Counted from the stretch's first letter, positions 34,101 to 47,900 are shown. The stretch is DNA of 64,000 nt from Varroa destructor (GCF_002443255.2 NW_019211455.1:16893449-16957448), one strand, 5' to 3'. Made by a program: numbers and translations. Notes: generated by a model from the letters alone, not told the origin.

Positions 34101-37100
34101 CTTGCTTTAGCAAACTAGCGGCTCATTTTCGCCAAATGCTATTCCATCTTACATCCTAGGCGAATTTGCACATGACCGAAGATCCAGGATGAAGATACAG
34201 TGATCAGCTATAGCGTTGCACTTAAACAACTAGCTCAGACGACACTTTCACAAATGTGAAGGGCTTTTGCTTGATGTCGCTGCTATTGCTGGTGTTGCGT
34301 TAAGAAACTGTACATACGCGTCGACCTAGAAAAGGCGCAACCATACTCCTTTCGTCAGGTGCTTTCAGCTGGCTGGCTGGCTGGCTGGCCGGACTCGGTT
34401 GCTTGCCCATAGAAGAAAAAAACTGCGAATCAAGCTAATGTCGAAATACGGATACTGAAGGATGGACAAACAGCTTATGGAGCGGAGCATTTAGCGTCCA
34501 AGTTCAAAGCCTGCTGACTCACTGTGCGATGCGCAACGTAATAAGGGAACAACTAGGTACACGTGTACCATAAAGGTACACTATTGAGCTGTATGAAAAA
34601 CCAGTCGTAACACCTGAAAAGATGAGCTTCACAAGTGCATACTTAGCAGTAACCTACGTCTTGAAAGTTTTTGCTAAGTTTATTTTTTGGCCGGTCTCAT
34701 TTTCACCTGCTTCGCTCGTACAATATTTTTCTCGTGTTTGATTTGTTATTGTAGTAAGTAGCTGGTTATCGCACAGCAGAACGAACACCAGGAGTGGCCT
34801 CTGACTGAATTTCCCATCTGAGACAATCAGCATTTACGCACATCTCTATCTACAATATATTTTGAAAAGTAGTAGATGGTTTCGCTTTATGAATCTACTA
34901 TGATACTTTGCATAGTGAGCTTCAACTAGAAGTTCGATATACATTGGTTAAAACCTGCCACTCGAACCTACTTATGTTGCTCTGATTTTTAGGATAGGTC
35001 TCTCGTTTTCGTACTTTTTCGTGCACCTTCAGCACGTATAGTTATAGTGCACGAATCAGATAAGTAGCTCATTTGTAAATTACCGTGCTATTTATGAGAC
35101 TCTTTTCCAATTTTTACAGTTATCATGGATCGTAATTGCCATTCCTCTTAAATCGTCTGCCGTGACGTTTCTCTCTATAAAGGCGAGTGCGTTTTAACTG
35201 CGCACCACAGACAATTAAGTGACTCCGGTCGAGATATGGCCACCAGACCGGTTTTTCCTAAAGGGACGTAATAGTATAGGTCTCGTCTCTGGATGGAATT
35301 AGCCATTCTCTATGTAGCCAAGTTCGTCCGTTAGACTGTATCTAAACAAATATGGATATTTCTTCATTTTATTTTTTTCGTTTGCTAAAAGTGTCATCTC
35401 TAACGGTCGTTTTTCCTCAACATAACCATCGTCCACCGCGATTACAGTTTCAGTTCTAAACCTAAACTACCAAGTAGTTATTTTAAAAATACCTTTTTAA
35501 TAACAGCTAGCCGTGTATCGAACAAGATTGGTAGCTGTATACTCGTTAAAGTTCTACGTTCAAAAAACTCCCGCGAAATTTTAAGCTGACAATAGATCAA
35601 AAGTCCTAAAAATGCAAAGGCTTACAACGGCAGAGCGTAAACCAAAGCAAAAAGCGTTAAGACGATCAACTGTTGCAACCATTGAGACCACCGAATTGAC
35701 AGCCGATATTCTGTTGCTTAGAATAGCTTTTAAATGCTGTATCATCAACCTAGATGTACCGACTTTTTTGACGAATTTGCATGGTTGTTCCCAACTATCA
35801 AATCCAGATCCAGTTTAGAATCTTTTGGTTGGCCTTCTGAAGTTTTTCCTCAGATTTTATCAGAAGCCGCATGAAAATGTGCCAACAATGTAAAAAGCCG
35901 ACTTCAGGCAAGATGGAAAGCTTTTAGTTCTGGTAGGATGATGCAGCGCGGAAAGATCGGATAATAGTTGATTTTTGTTTTTCTCGGAAAGAGAGCTGGC
36001 TTTCTAGGTTCTAAAGTCTAAATCTATCGAAACAATGTCCCACACTGTATTGTTTACACGCCACGTCAGTATATCGTTTCTCGTCAGCTGTCATACACTA
36101 GGGCAATGAAAGATGCGTATTGATGTTCTACGATTCAACGGCAATTCGGACCCAATGAGAAATGATTACAACAACAGAAAGTTAGCAACCTGCTGAATAT
36201 CAACAATTAACTAACGTTCTAAACAAGAACAAACAACCTAACACCTCTGCATAGTAGTATTCAGACCTTCCATACACTCTCTGTTGGCTGTACCATTGTA
36301 GGAGTTGGCTACGGCACACAGCTCCTCTACATGAGGGGACACTAAATATGGTCTCCTCGTCCCCGAATTAGTTCACAGCTCGGACGTCTTACGCATACTC
36401 AAGTTCAGTTAGTACTCCTGCGAATCGCCTCTCGACTCCCGATGTCTAGTGTTTGATCATCACTTGGCTGAGGATTGTCATGGCCAAGATTTAGCCAGAC
36501 AACGGATAAGGTGCGATTATACACTGTGTACGACACGAGCTATATTGTGTGATTATACAGTCGAATGGCGCTCGATCAAGGATTAATACTCGACTGGTTT
36601 GACTAGCTTGATGGAGACACGAAGACCTTGTTGGCGTGTCAGCGAGCGAGAAGCCGGTCGTTGGTCGGACATGTAGGCGAATCGGCCCTTTACTGTCCAC
36701 TTGTCTGAATGTCGCCATAATCGATTATATAAATAAAGAGTTGGCTAGAAAAGAGACAGCTTTTACTTCGGCCAGTGTCAGAAGAATGATTACAACTGAT
36801 TATGTGCCGAAGGTGACGAACGTTGTTGCGAATTATCTGTTGATTAGTTAGGCTGTCATAGCTTTAGAAGCTTTTTATTGGTCACACCCTAACTTGCCAT
36901 TTATGAAGAAGCCATTCTTCAAAACATCTAAAGATAACGGGGCTTGTCATATGCCTGTTTATTTCCCCAATCGATCGATATTGTTGCAGTCTGTTGATAC
37001 AGACTAACTTTCTTATAGGCTTACAACCTCTTCGTAACTGGTGTAACCTAAATATGTCTTCGATCGGAACACTAGCTAGAATCCTGAAGTTTTATGAGAC

Positions 37101-38395
37101 GTCCTTTTTTTGCACAGCCACCTCTACTAGTTTACACTGATAACGTCATAGAGTCAATAGTTTCTTAAACATAATGATTTAGTTCATTTGTTCGTAACAA
37201 CTCACTACCTTGCAGAGTCGTCTATCTTTGAATCCTTCTTTCTTGGGCTAGTCGCCTTAACAAATATGTTTATTATTCGACTAAATTTTGAATTCACTAT
37301 ATTAAAAATGCAAGCTTTGAAAAAAGCAATCATCTATGGTTGCGGGCACTTCTGTCGCTGGATGAGTCCTTAAGTCCTGACTAGGTCGTGGGCGATGTAG
37401 CCTTTTAATCTACCAACGCAATGTTACGCTACCGAGGAGAAACGTTACAGTTCGTGTAGATACATGTGAGTAGGATACATGGAACAGCGTCTAGGAATTT
37501 TACAAACCTTTCCAGATTCGACCTATCCTCGTCCCCTTCCCTGCCAACGCTTTCGTTACGATTACTTCACCCACTTTCTACATCCACTATGAACGTGGTG
37601 TGGCCGGGAAGACCGTCATAAGGAACTGAGGTAACCATGAACAGACGCATAAGTAGCATGCTGGAGTGAATACTAACGTGGGATGGAAAAAAGGACAGAA
37701 GAAAAACCAAAAAGGAATAGACGCCAACGTGGGACGAACGCTGCTTAGCGAGTACAAAGCGCTCTTCTTGAGTTTTATCGAAGGCCGGAAGTAGCGCATC
37801 TCTGTTGTAGAATTCCTGTCCGTAAGGCCCAAGAGAAGATTGGATGTTACTGCTATTGCTATCGCTGATGCCGCGAGTCAAGTGGAAATCTTCAATTCGG
37901 TTGATCACAAATGAAGCGGTAACTGCGTGACTTGTCGGTACCACAGTCATTGTAGGAGTGCCAGATGAGACTACGTTAGCCCATTACACGGACTGTTTCT
38001 GTGAGAAGAATGTGGCAGCTCATATTAATTTAAGTTATCTACTGAGAAATAGAAAAACCCGAGCTGTACTCATATAAAATACAGGATGGCATAGAATTAG
38101 CCAAGGGAATGAAGACGTCTACGAGAGAGACAGAAAACGAACGCCCACAAGTCCATGAGATACGTATTATAATAATTTTTTCAGTGAAAGCGAGTTTGGA
38201 CGAGTTTCGGAATATATCCGTCAACACGGTCCCACAATGCTGGAAATAGGTTTCCTACGGAGGATACCTGTCAAGGAGAAGCAGTTTGGTGCCCTTCAAG
38301 TTCTAATCCAATTCGGTTCAAGGAACACCCAAAAATATACTTTTATTTTCTATATATATATATTTGCACCATAAGCGTTGAGCAAACAATACATT
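31128..38395. other. Gene-poor region, nothing identified
   Basis: Mostly AT-rich. The only clear structures are a GGCT run at 34368-34390, a 14-bp palindrome GGTACACGTGTACC (34556-34569) and a short near-repeat of ATCATATATA near 33618-33650. The 97-codon frame at 31128-31421 has no recognisable domain and two overlapping alternatives. Confidence 0.4.
34368..34390. repeat. GGCT microsatellite
   Basis: About five GGCT units ending in GGCC, read directly. Confidence 0.9.
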
Positions 38396-38470
38396 AAGCT
38401 CGCCCCTGTGATGGGTAGCGTGTTTGCCTGTTAAACTTGCGAGATACGTGATAGGTTCGAACCCGAGCTT
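38396..38470 (+). repeat. tRNA-derived element (SINE head or tRNA pseudogene)
   Basis: The segment is 75 bases, the length of a tRNA. Its ends AAGCTCG and CGAGCTT can pair over seven bases. TGATGGGTAGCG (38408-38419) resembles an RNA polymerase III A box, and GGTTCGAACCC (38454-38464) matches the B box. A CTGTTAA sequence (38428-38434) sits where the anticodon loop of tRNA-Asn would be, but the anticodon stem and T stem pair poorly. A working tRNA is therefore unlikely. It is more likely a tRNA-Asn-derived SINE or pseudogene. No second copy was noticed in the window. Confidence 0.5.
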
Positions 38471-39812
38471 GTATACACTTCATTTCGCGCTGATGAAGTG
38501 TTCGACTACTGTACATAACTTGAATCTCTAACTACTTAGTAAGTTAAGCTCGAGGAATGAACTCAGCTCGTTTTATGCTTTAGCGGCTGCGCGAACGTTT
38601 CGCATGCGCCTCACAGGTTATCACAAGTGTCGAGTAAAATGTGACGAACTACGTTTACAGGTCATTTTCAAGGAATGGATTCTGACCGAGACAGACACGT
38701 GTAGTTTTGCGCTATCTATATACGTGACAGGTTACAAGTTACAATAAGCTACATTTGAAATATGTGACTCGAACTTGGTGGCGCCGCAATCGCTGAGCAG
38801 CGGTAACCGCTGTTCTCGAGATTTCGCTGTTCCCTCTTGTCTTCAGTGTACGCTAGACCTACTGTGCTGACATCGAGTCAAGTCGCATGCTCTTTCCATT
38901 GGTACGTGATCTGTTCTGGTCCACTGTAGACTCAGACGATCCCAGAGGCTTCCATCACACGCTGTCGCTCCGCCCGACTTCATGTACTGCTCCATATATA
39001 ACTGTTCTTGTTTCTCACATGCTTAGATTTTCGTAACGAGTAGCCGCAGTTTTGTACACGTACACAAATGGGGGCATAAGAGAGTTGCAGTGAGCAGGTG
39101 GAGTCGACGGGCTCCCTCCAAGGAACCAGACCTCAGCGCCGTTGTAGTTCTAAGCATGCAGAAACGCTTCGGAGACGAAAAAAAGGGAGTCATCCTGAGA
39201 CCGATGTATTTTTGTACTCGTTCTATTTTTTCTCGACTGTTTCTGATCCTGCGACGGGATGTGGAAATTCCGAATGTAAAGACAAACTCTACGAGCCCTA
39301 CTCAGGCTAAGCGGACTCGAACTTAAGGACACGAAACTTTATGATCGGAGTTGCAATGGGTTGATTTTCTTCAGATAAGTACAGCGGATTCAACTGCAAG
39401 ATAGATGCGACGGCTATCAAAGTGGATTGCTGGCGTTGGCTCAGCGAAGCAAGCAACCGGATAGTACTGATATTAGTTTAGTTATGCCCAGATAGAGCGA
39501 ATCCCATGATGTGGATCTTAAAGGCGCACGTGCTCGGCCTAGGCCCCTTACATTCGACTAGGCGTGAGCCTCCCTAGAGGACTGTCCCCCTTCTGCCACA
39601 CACACCTTTCCCTTTGAAATGTAAGTATGCGACACACACAAAAAAAAAGTGATTCGGCTCGATATAGTGCATTGACAAAGGCAATGGAACCCAACTCGTT
39701 ATACGCCACACGGTCGAGAATTTCTGTCGCAACAAACCGATTCGCTGAACTTGACGGCATTTTCAGATGAAGAGAGGAAGGATACGCTCTACGGAGTTTG
39801 TTAAAGTCGAGA
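38471..39812. other. Flank of the tRNA-derived element, nothing assigned
   Basis: The sequence after the tRNA-like head may be the body of a SINE, but no tail or target-site duplication was found. A stretch near 39092-39135 (GAGCAGGTGGAGTCGA onward) recurs in diverged form at 40115-40160. Confidence 0.4.
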
Positions 39813-39860
39813 CAGGTAGACATGCGTGAGAAAACGCATTTTCTCCCGCATGTCTACCTG
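39813..39860. repeat. 48-bp inverted repeat (22-bp arms, one mismatch, 4-base loop)
   Basis: The left arm 39813-39834 begins CAGGTAGACATGCG. It pairs with 39839-39860 at 21 of 22 positions around the loop CGCA. The paired region ends abruptly on both sides. Confidence 0.95.
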
Positions 39861-42800
39861 AAAGAAAGGACTAACTCCCTCGTTCGTCCTGAACGAAACG
39901 GGGAAAGCTGAGACAGCCGAATCACATCTCACAGACTGCGATAGATACTATACCAGCAGGAACTTTAGTCACATCTGGAGAGTACCACAAATCATTTGAC
40001 AAATATCAAGACGACTTGCTTATTAGGAAGAGGAACTAAAATTTTCAGAAGACTATATAGGGGCAATAGGTGAAAGACCCTTTTCCTCCCTTACCTTTTT
40101 CTTTATTTTTTCGATGAGCAGATGGAGTCGATCGGCTTTCTGCAAGTATCCAGACCTAAAGATGCATCTTTTGCATATTTCCTTCGGTTACTCGTGCTTT
40201 TTACGTATACCTCCCTCGATTCTATGGTTCTTCTTTAGCTCCGCTTTGAAAACAGGGTAGGAACTGCTGCCTTTGCTAGCAGGTCCAAGTGCCGAACGCA
40301 TTCAGATGTACATACTTCAATGATTATAGCAGGCAGGCAAAACGCAGCGGAATAGTTGTCGAACTGTTAAATCTTTCGTTCGCATGAACGGGCGAGTCTC
40401 TCGCGAGACGTTCATAAAAACGATAAGGTCGCAACTGATTGTGAATTTGAAACGGCCAAGGTTGTGGGAAATGCGCCAGGGACCCGCATTAGTGAATTGA
40501 GAAACACGCATCTTATTAAAAAAGTGAGTGGTAAAATTGTCCTGACAGTTTTAGCCCTGGACGGCAGCGGCATCGAAAATCGAGGCTAATTACTAATTTA
40601 TCTTTGTATAAAACTGTATTTCATCCTTTACAGCAACTCGAAATTTATCAAGTGCTCTCTTGAGTTCTTCATCATTCTATGTCACGCTTCTACTGTTTTG
40701 CCTTCTTCTCACCTAGTTATTCTAGTCGGTGCGTTTCCGCTTGCCTCTTGAGCACCTACTTAGGGAGCCAATTCCTTTCGGAACAGTTCTATCCCAGCGT
40801 AGCCCAGTTGTGCTGCCGTTACGCGAATCGCCTCTGTTCTGTTGTTTCGAAGCAACGTCACCTGGGAATTGCCAACAAAGTGTACGTATTTGCCATGACG
40901 CTTGGCGTGTTTTTGAGGCTTGGGCAAGCCACGCCTCGTTGGGCACCCTGGGGCTAGAAGACAGCGGTGCGCGCAGAGTAGTTATTTTTCTGATAGGGTC
41001 GAGGTGATCGTCCGCCTGTTCCACTCGCATCTGTGGCAACTTTTACTTCGGGTGGTACTTTGACTGCCGTTTGTCAGCTGCTACTACATATTTGTTCATC
41101 CTTCCCCCACAAAGATTCGAAGGGAATAAAATTGGCTGAGATCATTTGGAAGAAGTTAAAAGGAAAATGGGTGGCAGACCGCAACGCCGCGGGCTCACCG
41201 TGCTTCTGTATGTATGCACGCATGTGCGCTTGCGTCCGAGCGTGTCTCAGGTCAGCTATCGATATCGGTTGGGCAGGAGTTAAACCGATTCCACCCGGAC
41301 GGATGGATCAGTTAAGCCACGTATCTAACGCACGCATGCTACTACTACTGCTTCGTGCATTGATGCTAACGATGCTAATCATAATAAGGACGATGAGGGC
41401 GGAGCAATGGGGGAGAAAGGGGGGAGGCAGCAAACGGCGGATAACAGAAGCGCGTAAGTAGAAGGTCTGGGGTTGGAAAAACATCCGTTGAGAGGAGGCA
41501 GACCGCTGTCGGTGCCACTGCGGCTGTCGCCAACCTTGTAGGCAGCTGGCCTCAAAGTGACGTCGAAGGCACTAGCGGGCCATGTACTATGATCCCTGCC
41601 AAACACTGAAATTCGGTTGACCTCCGCATTGCAAAGACACTGAGTCCTACGTACCAGAGCCGGTCCTAGATAAGCAAAAACTTGGAACCAATGTGCATTG
41701 CTGAGTTGGATGCGCATATAGAGAGTAAATAAAGACATTCAGACACAAGTAGTTTACAAGCTCTCAATCAAAAAGGGTTTCTTAATGCAATGGACGGTGG
41801 CAAGGCCGGAAGGCGAGTTCAAGCTCGGGTCTCGCATTCTGCTGGCACAGGACGAAGGGTGAGACATGTGTTGTCATGTGCTATAGTGATTTGATAGATT
41901 TAGAGTGGGGTTATTAATTTATGGTGTGGGATACCATTTTGTCTATCTGCCAAATTAAGCTAAATTCCAACGGAGCAGTGACCACAGCAGTGGTCCTGAC
42001 ATCGAGCAGGCCGACCAGGTCCACAAGTTTGGCTGCTGCCAGCTTCTGTCTTGAACTCGAGCGTTCAGACAAAACCAACAACAGTCACACAGGCTATACA
42101 TCGGCACCTTCGCACCCATGGCTGCTGTTGCTTTCTCTAACGCTTAAATATACGACACCCTAACATATTCGACGATCGACAGCGCTCGGTGGCTGGTCGA
42201 AAGGTTCGGCTGCGGTGAGAACTATGAAAGTGGTTACAAGGTTAACTAAAATGGGACAAACACAAAAAGGACTGAGACGGTAACTAGATGGAGGTTGTGG
42301 GGCAAGAAATGAATGAACGTTGCCGAAAGACCATTGAGACATAAAAGTACTGGTGTTGCTGTTTTCCACTGCAAGAACAGCTTTGTTATGTGAAAAGGAC
42401 CTTCAGAAAGGCGCAAACAGCATGGCGGCTAGAGGGCAAAAGGAGTTGGCGCGGATGACGAATTATGAAGGGATCCCGCGAAGAACCGCTCGCATTAAAG
42501 TGAGAGGAAGGAGAAAAAATTTAAAAAATAGGGCGCGCTACAAAGAATGTTTTCTCCATCACTAGCAGCATCGCTACAGAAGCTAAAAGAAATCGAGCTT
42601 CCAAAGAGAACAGACGACGACCAACGGCAACCGAGCTGGACCGGCCATGGGCAGGCTACGAATGGGAATAAACCAGCTGGTTAAACCTATGCGAGTTGTT
42701 TGCAACATTGATTTCAAAGTGGACGCCGGCTCGGAGATTTTCGTAGACGGAAAATGAGAGTAGACGAATGATATAGGGCAGGTTTCCCAGACGACACAGC

Positions 42801-44883
42801 AATCACCATCTGAGCAGAAAGCGTCACCGAACGAAGCCGGCCAAAAGAACGAGGCAGTGCGAGGTGGCAACGGAGAAGGGCGTCTGGATAGATGAAGGAC
42901 TTTTTTTTACTTCGTCTTTTCCCTTCTGCCTCCGAGTAAAGAATCAAGGAAAGACAGTGTTCGCACCGGCGCTAACAACGGCAATGTTTGGCAGCGGGGG
43001 CTGCGACATCGTTCATCTTCCAAGAGCGTCAACACCAGTAGGTTCTCTGAATCAGCAGCGGGTCGTTTGCCTGTGTCTTTATAGGGTTGGCACATTTCCA
43101 CTGGCCAGACAGTAAAGAGCCTCAGGCACTCATCGCTTCCAATCGCACTGAAGGCTTACCAACGCGTCAGCTTTGACGCGTGTCTTAGGTTACGTTACTT
43201 CGTTACGTCACAAAAGTGCGGAGGTTGGAGAGGAAAATGATATCAAGTTAGAATAGGCAGCGATCAGAATTTGGTTCGTGAGGTTCATAATTCAAATCAG
43301 TACGCCTATATTAGACGACGTGTCAGCTAACGAAGGTACGTACAAGCGTAGGCAAATCACGGATCATAGATATAGCGGATCTTTTATTTATGTGGAACAT
43401 AGATTTTGGGATTATTTGTATCTTGACAAACATGAACCTCCGTTTAAGTGTGGTGCTTGCTGATATCGGTCGTATCGTCCGTGCGATATGATTTTTCGTA
43501 GGTTTAAAACAACAGATAAATTAACGGTACTAGTTGACGAAAAAGTATTGACTAGTAGCAGTTCTGCAATGACATATCTCATGCAATGGGAGCAGTGTCG
43601 GGTGGGCGCAGGCCACGTTTGAGAGCCGAGATAAGATGATTGCCTATTACTTTCATCTAGCGTAGAGTACCACAAACAACTTGGTTATATTCTACAATTC
43701 TTTCTAATAAATAAAAGCCACAAAAGTTTGTCTAGGCGTATGACGAGAATTAGCGTTGATTATGATAGAGATGTTATTGGAAAGAACGACCCAAGGATGG
43801 TTCGATGGCTTTTGTCCTGTAAATTTCAACTTCGAAATAATCGATCATTTACAGGAGAAACTGATATCAGGGTATGGCGCAAGGTGATAACGTCAGTGAT
43901 TGCCAGATTCAACATTCATTACTAACAGATTCTAAACCACTAGAAGAAGGCCGGCTATTTGGATACTGAACATATTGAAGCGAGATAATTTGCTCGATCG
44001 TTTTTGGATCTGCCGTGACCAACTCGAGTAGCTTTCCCGCTGTTAATAACAGGTGATGAGCGATCGATAACGTACGGCGGTAATGTAGAAATAACAAAAA
44101 GAATGTGTTCTACCATCGGTGCCAAAAGCAGGATTGACGCCAAATAACATGATGCTATGTGTTTAGTGGATTTGGAAAGGAATCATGCGTTATGAGTTTC
44201 TGTTACCTTCAGATTTCTACTATCTACAGTTAATAGCGAACTACTGAAAAATCGACCGGAGCTTGTGAACAGAAAACGCGTCGTCCTCCGCCGTAACAAT
44301 GCCCATACTAGATATGTCTTGAACTATTGAACAAAAGTCGCGAGAAGTTGGATAGGAAATTTTATCCACCGTATAATTAATTGAATAAAAATCATCGATC
44401 AAAATGGCTGCATATAAAGTTTGGTAATACTATAATAAAAAAAGGTAATGCTTCCAATTTTCGAACTCTTTCGACGACCGAATATCAATGATAAAACATG
44501 ACAGATGATCTGAAAGTGAGTGGAGATCATCGAGTGACTTCAACGACGAGAAGCTGCTTGCTAGATAATATTTGCTGAATACCTTCTAAACGTTAAGGTA
44601 GTTATATGCAGCGAGGCAAATCTAGTGTGTATGTCCAATTATCTGTTTCATATCGCTGGGTTCGTAAATTTTACCTGGAAACGGTGGCCTTATCACTTTA
44701 ACCTCTGACATTTTCCACGATAGTAATAGTTACCTCAAAAGGTCTTAAGCATTATATAGTTTGTTGAGCCCATCTTCATCCAGGACGAAATGAAGTTCTA
44801 TGGTGGAAGAAATATTTTTTGTGTAGCTTGTGTTCATACAGAAAAATCTTCGATGCAGCCATTTGATCAGATGAAGCAAAGAA
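39861..44883. other. No assigned gene
   Basis: Moderate GC with many short overlapping frames on both strands between 40.7 and 43.1 kb, none with a recognisable domain. A 20-bp interrupted palindrome (ACGCGTCA and TGACGCGT arms) lies at about 43163-43182. Confidence 0.4.
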
Positions 44884-44931
44884 GTTGAGTAAGTACCTAA
44901 AGTTCTTAAGAACTTTAGGTACTTACTCAAC
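44884..44931. repeat. 48-bp perfect palindrome
   Basis: Bases 44884-44907 (GTTGAGTAAGTACC to GTTCTT) are the exact reverse complement of 44908-44931, with no spacer. Pairing stops at the first base outside. A perfect palindrome this long with no loop is unlikely by chance. Confidence 0.97.
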
Positions 44932-47900
44932 GTGAAGTTCAGATCTAATTCTGTCAGAAACTATCGGGATCCAATGGCACTGCTAATCATCAAGCAATTA
45001 AATAGCGGGTGATGGGCATGCTCAACATAATCACGTTGGCCAATGATATTTTGAAAACTAATATATTTTTCAACACTATTTTGTTTAGATATATATATAG
45101 ATGGACTTTTAAACATTCTGGAATAACCAAGGCCCACTTTCATCACTACAATTATGCAAATAGCGTCTTAATTAGGCTTCAATATTGCATCCCTTAAATA
45201 GATTACGGGTAAATTCCGCTGTAGAATTTCAGTTTGCCTACCGCTATTTTTTAAATTTTTTTTCCCTCTATAGGACGCTTCGATGGTTCTGGGTTGCTCT
45301 GTTCTGTTTCGTTTTTCGAGTGTTGCCTGGAAAAAGCGCATGGGTTGCTAAATTCTGTTCAATTTCAGTGTTGGAAGGTTTGCTTACGACCTACAGTTGT
45401 ACTCAAGGTAACTGTGGACGCTCAAACTTACGTTGTTTGGGCTTACTGTAACTTGTACCCGAGTCGTCATATGACCTGTGCACGTTACACGGGAGTTCCT
45501 TGAGGTTGTAGGACCGGCAAGGCCATCCAGTATTGATAATAAGCACGACAAGCCTTTGCTCTACTTCAGCAGGTTAACAAAGGGCGAATTAGGGTTTGCT
45601 AACAAATGTTCTTAATGGGCCACACGGCCAATCCTCGTCATCATCAAGGGGCAATAATTTGTTTTTGTAAGTTGGTCGACTAACACCGATCGTTACTAAA
45701 GTTACCACACGAGCGCTGCCAACTGATGATATGCTGTTCGGCATTCAACAGTTATCGCCTTAATAGTAGAAACAGCAAAAGTAACCATAAGCATAGGCGA
45801 ATGTAAAAGCTGTTTGGGAATCTAGCGACTGAAGCACACGCGTGGAAGCGGATTAGGTTTTAAAACAGCTATTTACTGACAGACACTTGGCAAGTAATGC
45901 CTGAAGGCAATGGCATAAGATGGCCCAATCATCAACTTAAGTTATAATCATAATCATAACTGTCTGATTTTTTGTCCGTGCCCGAAGCTTTTCTACTCTT
46001 AATGATCGCTTTATGTTTTTCATTTCATAATTTCTTTATATATGGATTTCGTGGTACAATCCTTTTGTCACTTCCATATAATGCTTTATCTAACATCTTG
46101 CGTACGCTAAATATTGCCAACATGCATAGACTGAATCATCCACCATTGGTAACGCCAAAAGTAAACCTGATCTGCTTAAAATTCACAGCCTAGGCCTAGC
46201 AACAGCACCAGGTAAGCATATAGTGAGATTATTATAGATGTTTGCAGTAATAGTTAGGTAGAAGTTAATTTTATGCCCTCTTTTCCACTATTATTACTAT
46301 TAAGTTATGAAACAATATTCTTAATTGTTGCCTTTTTCCTCACTCATGCCTCGTCTGTTGCTATCCGTCTTTGTTTTTCCTTCTCTGAAGTCGGAAAGTA
46401 TTGTTGACAATTCATCTGATGCACAACGGCGGCTACGCTAGTTGCATTTGTACTATATCGACATGTTTACTCGATTGCTTATGTTAGGACTGTAGTACTA
46501 TCGTAAATGGGCGTTTCAATCAGACTTTCATCAGATCAGCCTCAAAGGTGCCTTTCCCAACCTCAATGCTTCAAAACGAGAAGATAATTCCGACGTTTGA
46601 CTCTCGTGGGAAAATGATGTGTGGCGATACTTGCTCCCCGATCCAAATCCAAAACAAATAGAATCGATGACGGAAATTCTCGGAATACAACAAATAGCTG
46701 CAGTCATTTATGAATTCATTTGTTGCTTCTTAAGGATGTCCAAGCAGTCTTCGAGTACCGTACATGACAGGGTTTGGATGGCGGATTTCCGCCCTCGAGC
46801 TAGGTCGTTGTGCAGGTAATATAATAACTCGATAGGACAGTCATATTTGGGTTAAGATTGTAAACCGTAAGAGCGGTAGAAAGTAACAAATAGAAGTAAT
46901 GGACAGCAAAATATGGACTAGGCATAATTAGGATAGAATAGGGTCATTTTATAAACTCTGCTCATCATTCCTAACATTAATCTGTATTAAGTTCAGTGTT
47001 TAAGCTGGCAAAATGATTTTGTACCTATTCGCACACCATTTAGAGTAGCCACTGTTGAGGGTAATGTACGTTTGTCCGCAAACGTTACTGACTTTAAAGG
47101 CTCACTCGATCCAAGTTAAACAGCTTTGTTCTCTCTTCTCAAATCTTTACTCCACTCTACAGTGTTCACCCTTGTTTTTGTATGTGCGTGTGCGTGTGCG
47201 TGTGTGATTAAAAAGGGTTTATTAGAAACATAACTAGTAGCAAACCCCTTAAAACAGCGCATAGTATCAATTAAGAAATCGACCCCCCACCCAATATCCG
47301 CTTGGCGTCTCCTGTTAAGAATGTTATATTGGGCAGTAATATTTACGTCATTATGTATTGGCTATAGTGTAACAGAAAGTAATTTTTATATTTCGAGATC
47401 TTTTCGAGCGGCACGCGACGAAAGATGAACAATATAATCTTGACACGCTTCTTTTCTATCAACTGGTCGTACATATCTTTTTGTTTCTACTAACTGTCTG
47501 CGTTATATCGATAAACAGCGTACGCCCGCCTACTGACCGCACTTCTTATTCCCTTACGTGGCCGGCTCGGTGTTATCGTACGATATCTAACATAAGAACG
47601 AACTGTGTTTGTTTGGATCGGAGGGATAGTTGCGGTATTTTTGTGTTTAGTAATTAGCAGGACAAATAGCTCTGGGGACAGGAATAGAGGTATTGCTTCG
47701 GTGTTTTCTTATCTACCAACGTGACATGGGACCACTTCAAGGATGAAAGAGAATGCTGCGGAGTCCTCTGGGTTTCGGATATCGTTAAGAGGATATGTAT
47801 CATTTATCCGACTATCACGACTTCCATTATATCTACGCTATGTTAATGTTCAAATGCTTTTCATCTCCGAAGCAGTAACTTGCACCATCAGCCAGGAAAG

